A stretch of 11,704 nucleotides of DNA from Flemingiibacterium sp045579745 (GTDB lineage: Bacteria > Bacillota > Clostridia > Oscillospirales > CAG-272), in NCBI GenBank assembly GCA_045579745.1, contig JAZNMQ010000085.1:1-11704 (forward strand), written 5' to 3'. The position numbers and the translations under genes were made by a program. The notes below the pieces were generated by a model. It was given only the letters and a program-made list of their open reading frames with translations, did no database searches and was not told the DNA's origin. Within the stretch, counting starts at the first letter, position 1. Each line of letters starts with the position of its first letter. Positions 1 to 5,507 of the stretch are shown here, one piece after another.

Positions 1-1
1 G

Positions 2-181
2 AAGCTGAATCTTAGTGCGATTGACGTGCGCTCATTTGAGCAAGGCGATGTCGAAAAAGCGGCGGACTTGCTTCTTGCAGGCGAAGCTGACCTTCGAGCG
101 GCACTGCGCGATGTTTCAGGCAGGCTCAAAGAGCTTGCAAAATGCGACTGCGACCGTGCGATACAGCTCTATTCCAAATAA
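2..181 (+). CDS. C-terminal fragment of an unidentified protein, possibly polysaccharide pyruvyl transferase (CsaB-like)
   Basis: Only the last 59 codons are in the window; the frame is open from base 2 and stops at TAA 179-181. The visible peptide is acidic and helical, with the segment EKAADLLLAGEADLRAAL followed by a run ending CDCDRAIQLYSK. A helical tail with a count of Leu/Ala/Glu and a terminal 'A-I-x-L' resembles the C-terminus of CsaB-type polysaccharide pyruvyl transferases and some glycosyltransferases. That resemblance is from memory and weak. The reading frame is well supported because it ends two bases before the structured repeat that acts as its terminator. Function should be treated as unknown until the upstream part is seen. 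Confidence 0.6.
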   Translation, partial: KLNLSAIDVRSFEQGDVEKAADLLLAGEADLRAALRDVSGRLKELAKCDCDRAIQLYSK

Positions 182-212
182 AGGAGCAGTTGCACTTAAG
201 TGCAACAGCTCC
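174..212 (-). terminator. Possible minus-strand terminator at the 5' end of repeat copy 1
   Basis: Read on the minus strand, hairpin A (stem 183-187/208-212 and 189-196/199-206) is followed by TTTATTTGG. It is the second hairpin reached by transcripts of the beta-helix gene that ends at 362. The U tract is interrupted, so the call is moderate. Confidence 0.45.
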
Positions 213-334
213 CATAAAATACACCTTGTCACCCATTTAGGGTTCCATTTTTGTGTGCTTCGCACACAAAAACCGGTTGTATTTGGGCGCATTCACGCCC
301 GGGGCTGTTGCAAGTTTTCAACTTGCAACAGCCC
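183..334 (+). repeat. Multi-hairpin intergenic repeat, copy 1
   Basis: A 152-bp structured element lies between convergent genes, and an inverted homologous copy lies at 3811-3981. In order it holds: hairpin A (183-212, GGAGC..GCTCC, one A-A mismatch); a linker of about 35 bases nearly identical in both copies (213-247); hairpin B (248-272, 11-bp stem, TTC loop); a short GGGCG/CGCCC hairpin (285-300); and hairpin D (302-334, perfect 15-bp stem, TTC loop). The outer arms of A and D are related (GGAGC-GTTGCA versus GGGGCTGTTGCA), so the element has palindromic, terminally inverted ends like a MITE or REP-type repeat. T-rich DNA flanks both outer ends, so it should also act as a two-way terminator. 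Confidence 0.8.
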
Positions 335-343
335 AATTTTATT
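302..343 (+). terminator. Intrinsic terminator at the 3' end of repeat copy 1
   Basis: A perfect 15-bp stem (302-316 with 320-334, arms GGGCTGTTGCAAGTT) and a TTC loop are followed by AATTTTATT. It would end transcripts of the upstream plus-strand gene (stop at 181) after they have read through the whole repeat. Confidence 0.7.
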
Positions 344-361
344 GAGTATTTTTCGAAACGC

Positions 362-2704
362 TTATTTTGCGGCGACAATAATCATGCTTGACGAAGCATC
401 CCATGTAACATTTGAGTCAAATGCCTTTGAGATGAAGCTCATAGGAATCATAATCTCGCCGTCCCTTGAAACTGCGGCGGTGTCGAGCGATATTTCCTCA
501 CCGTCAACAATTGCGGTCTGCTCACCTGCGGTGAGCTTTACAACTCGGGAGCACTTCTTGCAAACGATAGAATCCTCGCCCTCGACAACAGCTCCGAGAG
601 CTTCAAATACAGCTCTTGCGCAAACCATCGGTCTGCCCTCGAAAATATACGGGATCGCCTTGTCAAATTCGAGCTGATTTCCGTTAACAGTTACCTTAAC
701 AAAGGTTTCGTCATCCGATTCCTTGTGTAAATACCAATCAACGAGCAAAAGCTCACCGAATCTTGAAGCATCCTGGAAGGTCGTTCCCTCGGAATCGCTC
801 CATTTTGCAATGCTGAAGCGCTTGCCTGATGCGTCAGCGTCGTTTATCTGAACGTCAAATCCGAGCTTCATTCCCGTCTTAGCCTTTAGCGACTTGATCG
901 GAATCGCGGCTTCAACGATATATCCGTCGTCGGTAATCCTTGTGGCTGATTTGAATTTTTCCGCATCGCCGTGAATGCCGCAAACGAGCTCGTTTTTGAA
1001 GTTTACTCTGTAGTGAGCATCATCTCTGTCATAGTCATAAGGCTTTCTGTTGTCCTCATCAATGAAAAACTCAACAGAGTCCTGTTCCCATGAGTTGGGT
1101 GAATCGGCGTTAAGGCAGGAGTCCTTAACCTCTGCAAGCACATAAAGATGCTCATCGTCCCACATTGTGCGTACGACCGCTGTAGCTCCGTTCTCACGCG
1201 CGCATTTTTTTACAAGAAGCTTCTGCGTGTTTGCCCAGATATCGTCAATTTCCGCATCGATTACAGGAATTCCCCTCGCGCTGTCGCCCTCTTCAACTAT
1301 AACCTTAGCACCACTGCCAAACAGGTCGAAATCAACGTCGTTATCCTTTGCAGGAGAAATACCGACAAACGAGCTTTCATAAGCACCAATATCAAAGTTC
1401 TCGCCCTGAGGTCTGACTTTTCCGTCAATATCAACGCTCGGTGCCATTGTTCCCGTACCCGTGTCAACGGCAATGGAGTCAGCAAGCAGATGGAAATCTC
1501 CATTCTCCGCATCAGCAAACTTAGGATCCGCCCAGATATTGCCGCGATTGAAGCTCTCATCGTCGGGAATATCCTTTCCGCTTCTGAGCTCGGGAAGATT
1601 ATCCGGATTCGCCATGTTATAATGAATATTGTTTGTTACAACGATGTGATTGTTCTTAGCACCGTAGGAAATCGGTGTCGCACCTACTTCGCACGCCACA
1701 GCAATGTTGTTTATAAACTTAACGTTTGTGCACCAGTTTACGGAAAGATTGCCCCAATCAATAAGTGCGGGCGTTCTTCCGTTATTGTAGCAGGTGTTGT
1801 TTATAACATCAATATTGCTCGAATTAAAGCAGTGGATTCCGCCGCCGCCGTTTCCATAGCAGATGTTGTTCTCAATAAGCGTACCGCCCTTATAAGGCTC
1901 CTTCATCGTACTACCCGTATTCTTATTGTAGTCGATAATTATGCCGTTTCCGTCAGACCACTTTCTGCCGTTTTTGCACATTACATAGCACTTATTGTCA
2001 TGAACTATGTTGTTGCGGATTATGTTCTTTACGCCGTAGTTCGTATCGATATCGCGAGAGCCGAGCACGCTGATTCCGCTTGCACCGAATAGCGAGAACC
2101 ACATATTGTTGTATATGTGATTGTTTTCAATCGTTACATAGTCGCAGTCAAGCGTTCCGACGCCGCCTGCAGGAAACATGGAGATATCGCAGTTGCGGAT
2201 TATTGCATGATGGGGCGGAAGCTTGCCTGCGGCTGTATGGGATCTGCCATTCATTGCGATGCCGTTTGTATTGGTTTTCGCCATCTGAGCTTCGTCGTAG
2301 TCCTCACCCGTGTCGAGCTTTCTTAGAAAGAGCTCATAGTTTCTGCGGCCTTCCTCGACGGTAATCTCATCGTTGATACCCTTAAGCGTCAAGCCATCTA
2401 TAATGATATAGTTAGCATTAATAATAACGGCGTCCCAGCAATCTCCGCCAACCTTGAATATCGGCTTTTCGCCCTTCATAGCGGTATATGTAATGTATGC
2501 ATCCTCTGTTCCCGAATTTCTGATGTTGAGAATGCTTCCGCGGCTGCAGGTAAATACTCCGTCCATAAAATAAACGGTATCTCCCGGCGCAGTTTTGGAT
2601 GCGGCGGCTTGAGGTGTTTTAAGCGGAGCCTCGGGTGTCAATCCGGAATTTTCATCTGAGCCGTTGGGACTTACATAGTAAGCTTTTCCGATAATGTTTT
2701 CCAT
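362..2704 (-). CDS. Right-handed parallel beta-helix protein with CBM9-like and Cu-amine-oxidase-like domains
   Basis: This 780-residue protein is probably a carbohydrate-active or carbohydrate-binding protein. Residues about 9-46 (YYVSPNGSDENSG..PLKTPQ..APGDTVYF) are the classic DUF1565/pectate-lyase-like start of a parallel beta-helix. Asn-rich coils (RNNIVHDN, IENNICYGNG, INNTCYNNG) run to the usual closing motif DIGAYES at about 437-443. Residues about 465-660 resemble a family 9 carbohydrate-binding module (DAEIDDIWANTQ, VRTMWDDEHLYVLAEVKD, SVEFFIDEDN). Residues 670-780 resemble the Cu_amine_oxidN1 domain (VTVNGNQLEFDKAIPY, GRPMVCARAVFEALGA, IMIPMSFISKAF, VTWD). The start is the only ATG downstream of an in-frame TGA, and it has no good Shine-Dalgarno. 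No signal peptide is visible, which is odd for these extracellular domains. A polysaccharide lyase or glycoside hydrolase activity is possible, but no catalytic set was recognised. Confidence 0.85.
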   Translation of the reverse strand: MENIIGKAYYVSPNGSDENSGLTPEAPLKTPQAAASKTAPGDTVYFMDGVFTCSRGSILNIRNSGTEDAYITYTAMKGEKPIFKVGGDCWDAVIINANYIIIDGLTLKGINDEITVEEGRRNYELFLRKLDTGEDYDEAQMAKTNTNGIAMNGRSHTAAGKLPPHHAIIRNCDISMFPAGGVGTLDCDYVTIENNHIYNNMWFSLFGASGISVLGSRDIDTNYGVKNIIRNNIVHDNKCYVMCKNGRKWSDGNGIIIDYNKNTGSTMKEPYKGGTLIENNICYGNGGGGIHCFNSSNIDVINNTCYNNGRTPALIDWGNLSVNWCTNVKFINNIAVACEVGATPISYGAKNNHIVVTNNIHYNMANPDNLPELRSGKDIPDDESFNRGNIWADPKFADAENGDFHLLADSIAVDTGTGTMAPSVDIDGKVRPQGENFDIGAYESSFVGISPAKDNDVDFDLFGSGAKVIVEEGDSARGIPVIDAEIDDIWANTQKLLVKKCARENGATAVVRTMWDDEHLYVLAEVKDSCLNADSPNSWEQDSVEFFIDEDNRKPYDYDRDDAHYRVNFKNELVCGIHGDAEKFKSATRITDDGYIVEAAIPIKSLKAKTGMKLGFDVQINDADASGKRFSIAKWSDSEGTTFQDASRFGELLLVDWYLHKESDDETFVKVTVNGNQLEFDKAIPYIFEGRPMVCARAVFEALGAVVEGEDSIVCKKCSRVVKLTAGEQTAIVDGEEISLDTAAVSRDGEIMIPMSFISKAFDSNVTWDASSSMIIVAAK

Positions 2705-2714
2705 TTTAATTTTG

Positions 2715-2735
2715 GTGAACCTTGACGTCGTTCAC
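2715..2735 (-). promoter_or_regulatory. Leader inverted repeat and short upstream ORF before the beta-helix gene
   Basis: GTGAAC (2715-2720) and GTTCAC (2730-2735) form a 6-bp inverted repeat with a 9-base spacer, 11 bases upstream of the ATG. On the minus strand an AAAGGA Shine-Dalgarno-like site (about 2740-2746) precedes it by a few bases. A GTG-initiated frame, VNDVKVHQN then TAA, starts in the first arm and stops one base before the ATG of the main gene. This could be a translationally coupled leader peptide, or simply a small operator. Confidence 0.3.
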
Positions 2736-2789
2736 ATTGTCCTTTCTGAATAATTGATGCAGACGCGTGTTAAACTAACATTTGTCTTT

Positions 2790-2817
2790 ATTATAATTTG
2801 ACAGGTGCTTCCGTCAG
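2790..2817 (-). promoter_or_regulatory. Candidate sigma-A promoter for the beta-helix gene
   Basis: On the minus strand a perfect TATAAT (2790-2795) lies 16 bases from CTGACG (2812-2817), which matches TTGACA at four of six positions. It sits about 85 bases upstream of the ATG at 2704, in the gap after yfcE. Confidence 0.5.
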
Positions 2818-2860
2818 GAATACGCGAGCTGTTTGATGAAATTTTGATAAATTTAAAACC

Positions 2861-3418
2861 TCAGCTGAGCGAATAGCTCATGTATACTTCGCCCTCGAGC
2901 GTTTTCCATTCAATCTTATCGTCGGTCAGGATCATATACCCGTGCGCACTTCCCTCTTTGGGGATTGAGGTCGAGCCCGGATTGAGAATCGTTATGCCGC
3001 CGACCTCATCGCATCTCGGAACGTGAGTGTGACCGTGCAGTAAAATATCGCCTGAATTGATTGGCGGAAGCTTTGAATCATTATAGTTGTGCCCGTGGGT
3101 CGCAAATATCATTCTGCTTCCGACATAGAGAATGCAGTATTCGGCAAGAATCGGAAATTCGAGCACCATCTGATCAACCTCGGTGTCGCAGTTTCCGCGC
3201 ACGCAGAGAAGCCTTGTGGGCATTGAGTTGAGCATTTCAATAACGCGCTTTGGCGCATAATCGCGAGGAAGATCATTTCTCGGTCCGTGATAGAGTATAT
3301 CGCCGAGAAGCAAAATTTTGTCAACCTCAATCCCCTCGCATTCGCTCTTATATGCCAAAAGAAGCTTTTCGCAGTAATAAGCCGAGCCGTGTATATCCGA
3401 CGCAATCATTATTTTCAT
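2861..3418 (-). CDS. yfcE: YfcE-family metallophosphodiesterase
   Basis: This is a 185-residue cytoplasmic calcineurin-like phosphoesterase, very close in length and motif order to E. coli YfcE (184 residues). YfcE hydrolyses phosphodiester model substrates with Mn2+; its physiological substrate is unclear. All metal-ligand motifs are present: D8-x-H10, G39-D40 with H44 (GDILYHGPRN), G75-N76 with D78 (GNCD), H108 (THGH), and G129-H-T-H132, followed by NPGS (146-149). The frame could extend to an ATG at 3466, but that codon overlaps the -10 promoter element. The ATG at 3418 has AGGAAAGGG 8 bases upstream, so it is taken as the start. The gene is divergent from DUF378 and followed by the beta-helix gene without an obvious terminator. 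Confidence 0.93.
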   Translation of the reverse strand: MKIMIASDIHGSAYYCEKLLLAYKSECEGIEVDKILLLGDILYHGPRNDLPRDYAPKRVIEMLNSMPTRLLCVRGNCDTEVDQMVLEFPILAEYCILYVGSRMIFATHGHNYNDSKLPPINSGDILLHGHTHVPRCDEVGGITILNPGSTSIPKEGSAHGYMILTDDKIEWKTLEGEVYMSYSLS

Positions 3419-3456
3419 ATAAAATTCCCTTTCCTGATAAACAATGGTACAAATAG

Positions 3457-3485
3457 AGTATACCATATTTTTTTATTGAACGCAA
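3457..3485 (-). promoter_or_regulatory. Promoter of yfcE (extended -10)
   Basis: On the minus strand TGG-TATACT forms an extended -10 (TATACT at 3457-3462). TTGCGT (3480-3485) sits 17 bases upstream as a weak -35. An A/T-rich spacer separates them. Transcription would start about 30 bases before the ATG at 3418. Confidence 0.6.
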
Positions 3486-3577
3486 TAATAATTTTCGTTT
3501 AAAATTTACGCTCCGTGAATAAAAGCGCGGCTGAAAGCTCACAATAGAATTAGCCTAAGTATATGGAGGTCAAAAAA

Positions 3578-3802
3578 ATGATAGACAGAATCGCATTGAT
3601 CACCGCAATAATCGGTGGTCTGAACTGGGGAAGCATCGGTCTTTTCAAGTTCGACATAGTAGCGTGGGTATGCGGAGGGCAAGGCTCAATCGTTGCAAGA
3701 ATCATCTACACTATTGTCGGTCTTGCGGCGATCTGGTGCATCTCGCTTCTGTTCCGCGAGTCAAACGAATCGGTTCGCAATGACAGCATTCAAATGGATT
3801 AA
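3578..3802 (+). CDS. DUF378 (YuzA-like) small membrane protein
   Basis: This is a 74-residue membrane protein with two hydrophobic helices (about residues 3-24 and 44-63) and the family hallmark GGLNWGSIG in the first helix. The second helix (ARIIYTIVGLAAIWCISLLF) is followed by a polar cytoplasmic tail, RESNESVRNDSIQMD. The family is widespread in Firmicutes and its function is not known to me. An in-frame ATG at 3563 overlaps the Shine-Dalgarno itself (GGAGGT, 3565-3570). The ATG at 3578 sits 7 bases after that site and matches the usual family start. It is a single-gene unit, divergent from yfcE, ending 8 bases before repeat copy 2. Confidence 0.92.
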   Translation: MIDRIALITAIIGGLNWGSIGLFKFDIVAWVCGGQGSIVARIIYTIVGLAAIWCISLLFRESNESVRNDSIQMD

Positions 3803-3803
3803 C

Positions 3804-3845
3804 TAAAAAAGGGGCTGTTGCAAGTTGAAAACTTGCGGCAGCCCC
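3804..3845 (-). terminator. Minus-strand intrinsic terminator at the outer end of repeat copy 2
   Basis: On the minus strand the GGGGCTG..CAGCCCC hairpin (3811-3845) is followed by six T residues. It should end the cysteine desulfurase transcript after it has crossed the whole repeat. Two C-A mismatches weaken the minus-strand stem; the plus-strand version has G-U pairs instead. Confidence 0.6.
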
Positions 3846-3981
3846 GGGCGCGAATGCGCCATTGCGATGCTATGCATCGCATATACAGCGGTTTATGTGT
3901 GCTAAGCACACATAAATGGAACCCTGAATGGGTGACAAGCTGTATTTTATGGGAGCTGTTGCACCTAAGTGCAACAGCTCC
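3811..3981 (-). repeat. Multi-hairpin intergenic repeat, copy 2 (inverted relative to copy 1)
   Basis: A 171-bp homologue of 183-334 in the opposite orientation, again between convergent genes. On the plus strand the order is: hairpin D (3811-3845); GGCGC/GCGCC (3847-3860); an extra 7-bp hairpin GCGATGC/GCATCGC (3864-3880) absent from copy 1; hairpin B (3892-3916, 11-bp stem, TAA loop); the conserved linker (about 3917-3951); and hairpin A (3952-3981, perfect 13-bp stem). Hairpin B carries a compensatory change: the fourth stem pair is T-A in copy 1 and A-T here. The linker differs at about two positions only. Conservation of stems by compensation, and of a non-palindromic linker, argues for a functional RNA or a mobile element rather than a chance terminator. 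Confidence 0.8.
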
Positions 3982-3995
3982 TTCCTTCTATTTTA
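3952..3995 (+). terminator. Plus-strand terminator at the other end of repeat copy 2
   Basis: A perfect 13-bp stem (3952-3964 with 3969-3981, loop CTAA) is followed by TTCCTTCTATTTTATT. It would end the DUF378 transcript. Confidence 0.55.
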
Positions 3996-5133
3996 TTGAC
4001 GCAAGCACATTTGATAGCTCCACAACCTCGCGAGGCGTGTTGAACATACCAAAGCTGACGCGAACAGCGCCCTCGCTTCCTATTCGGTCATGCGCGAGCG
4101 GCGAGCAATGAAGCCCCGCTCGGGTTGCTATCCCATGCTCATCGAGCAAGGATGCGACCTCCTCGCTGTCATATCCCCTGAGCGAAAACAGCACTATTCC
4201 ACCGTCAAACTGCGGCGCATAAAGCTTCACACGATCATCGAGCTTTTGCCTTAAAAGCCGCTTTAAATAAGCCGAAAGCTTCGCCTCATGAGCATATATC
4301 ACCTCGGGCGTTTTGGCTTTTACAAGCTCCATTCCTCGCCTAAGGCCTGCAATTGCAGGAAGCGGAAGCGTTCCTGCTTCGTATCGCTCGGGCGAAAGCT
4401 CGGGCATTATCACATCGCGCGAATTTACACCGCTTCCGCCCTCAAGATACGTCTGCATATTCACATCCTCGCCGAGAATCATCATGCCCGCGCCCATCGG
4501 CCCATATAAGCCCTTGTGCGACGGCAGACACAAAACGTCGATAAAATCGCGCTTAACGTCAAGCGAAAGCGTACCGCCTGCCTGCGCTCCGTCTACAATG
4601 AAGAATATACCGCGCTCACGGCAGAATTTGCCTATCTCGTGTATCGGCATCGAAGCTCCGATAATGTTTGAAGCGGCTGTGCAGACGAGAACTCGTACCT
4701 CATCGAATCGGCTGCTTCCGTGCGAGCATTTTTCCTTTATCGATTCAAGAATCGCCTCTGTACGCTCAGGCTCAGAAAGCTCGAGCGCGCTGTCGAAGAT
4801 CCGCACATCCGAGCACTCCATAACTGACGGACGGTAAACTGAATTGTGCTCAAGGTCGCTTATCAGTATCGCTCCGCCTTTATCGCGGTGCGCGCTTTTT
4901 ATCGCAACATTGAGCGCCAATGTCGTGTTCAGCGTAAAGGCAACACGCTCGGGCGATGCGCCGAAAAGCTCTGCGGCGAGCCTTCTTGCCGCATAAACCT
5001 CTTTCGCACCCTCCATTGCAAACCGATGCGAGCCGCGCCCTGCATTTGCGCATTTTGAAAGGCAGCGCACGACAGCGCTTGTAACAGACTGCGGCTTCGG
5101 ATACGTGGTTGCAGCGTTGTCAAAATATATTAT
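3988..5133 (-). CDS. Cysteine desulfurase-family (class V aminotransferase) protein with apparent AUA start
   Basis: A PLP enzyme of 381 residues, most like the EF2568-type cysteine desulfurase family, which takes sulfur (or selenium) from cysteine. Key residues from the proposed start: DNAATT (5-10), H96 (LEHN), D181 and Q184 (VDGAQ), PLP lysine K207 (PSHKG), and the candidate catalytic C343 (RAGLHCSP). The first ordinary start in frame is GTG at 5070, which would remove the conserved N-terminus. Upstream the frame reads I-I-Y-F-D-N-A-A-T-T, exactly the family's usual M-I-Y-F-D-N-A-A-T-T, with ATA (5131-5133) in place of ATG. An in-frame TGA lies three codons further up. AAAGGGTG sits 7 bases before that ATA, supporting it as the real start. 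It lies 13 bases after the DUF3343 gene and is probably co-transcribed with it. Confidence 0.88.
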   Translation of the reverse strand: MIYFDNAATTYPKPQSVTSAVVRCLSKCANAGRGSHRFAMEGAKEVYAARRLAAELFGASPERVAFTLNTTLALNVAIKSAHRDKGGAILISDLEHNSVYRPSVMECSDVRIFDSALELSEPERTEAILESIKEKCSHGSSRFDEVRVLVCTAASNIIGASMPIHEIGKFCRERGIFFIVDGAQAGGTLSLDVKRDFIDVLCLPSHKGLYGPMGAGMMILGEDVNMQTYLEGGSGVNSRDVIMPELSPERYEAGTLPLPAIAGLRRGMELVKAKTPEVIYAHEAKLSAYLKRLLRQKLDDRVKLYAPQFDGGIVLFSLRGYDSEEVASLLDEHGIATRAGLHCSPLAHDRIGSEGAVRVSFGMFNTPREVVELSNVLASIK

Positions 5134-5146
5134 GGTTATTCACCCT

Positions 5147-5374
5147 TTACTGTAAGATCGTAAACTTTATCCTGGCATTTGAAAGGATCGCGGCGGCGCG
5201 AAGCAAGTCTTCCCTCGCAAGCTCGATTCCGTAAGCACAGCCGCGCGGCGTTTCGTTTTGCCTCAGACGGATTATATTAAAGCTTCCGCCTCGCGCGATT
5301 TGACGGTCGGCAACAAGCAGCTCCCTCGCACGCATCGCATAGGTTATCGATTCAAATGCTAACCTGCCATACAT
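5147..5374 (-). CDS. DUF3343 family protein (putative Se/S carrier-like)
   Basis: A 75-residue soluble protein. The N-terminus (LAFESITYAMRARELL) and the motif TPRGCAYGIEL with C46 and Y48-G-I match the DUF3343 family. That family has been suggested to carry sulfur or selenium because it neighbours EF2568-like desulfurases and selenium genes; the suggestion is not proof. Here the desulfurase follows after 13 bases, the same pairing. The frame opens at a GTG at 5392, but GAGAGGGGGT ends 4 bases before the ATG at 5374, so 5374 is taken as the start. That ribosome site is inside one arm of a perfect inverted repeat, so translation may be structure-controlled. No selenium-specific gene such as selD is visible in the window. 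Confidence 0.82.
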   Translation of the reverse strand: MYGRLAFESITYAMRARELLVADRQIARGGSFNIIRLRQNETPRGCAYGIELAREDLLRAAAILSNARIKFTILQ

Positions 5375-5378
5375 GTCG

Positions 5379-5418
5379 ATACCCCCTCTCACTTTATAAT
5401 ATGCGTGAGAGGGGGTAT
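5379..5418 (-). promoter_or_regulatory. Perfect 14-bp inverted repeat covering the DUF3343 ribosome-binding site
   Basis: ATACCCCCTCTCAC (5379-5392) and GTGAGAGGGGGTAT (5405-5418) are exact reverse complements, separated by a 12-base A/T-rich loop that contains TATTATAAA. On the minus strand the downstream arm carries the Shine-Dalgarno and ends 4 bases before the ATG at 5374. If transcribed, the stem would hide the ribosome site; if bound as DNA, it is a symmetric operator. On the plus strand the second arm is followed by T-rich sequence, but no plus gene lies there to end. Confidence 0.75.
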
Positions 5419-5507
5419 TGTTATTGTTCTTTTCGAGGTTACGCTAAAATCCCGTCTGTGCCGTGCGGCATCATTTCAGAGGGGAGTGATAGCCGTTACC
5501 TTGCGGG

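Noticed and set aside
15..677. A 220-codon plus-strand open frame at the left edge
   Set aside because: It is out of frame with the real partial gene at 2-181, crosses the hairpin repeat and runs antisense into the end of the beta-helix gene.
1148..2092. A 314-codon plus-strand open frame
   Set aside because: It lies wholly antisense to the well-supported beta-helix gene, has no recognisable domain and no ribosome site; it is a shadow of codon usage on the other strand.
3418..3466. Upstream ATG (3466) as the start of yfcE
   Set aside because: It overlaps the extended -10 promoter and has no ribosome site, while ATG 3418 has a good one and matches the family N-terminus.
362..3802. A composite transposon bracketed by the two inverted repeats
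   Set aside because: No transposase is present, no target duplication was found, and each repeat sits separately between convergent genes, as expected for dispersed repeats.
4313..4837. A 174-codon plus-strand open frame
   Set aside because: Antisense to the cysteine desulfurase, whose motifs fix the true strand; composition is Arg/Ser/Pro-rich shadow sequence.
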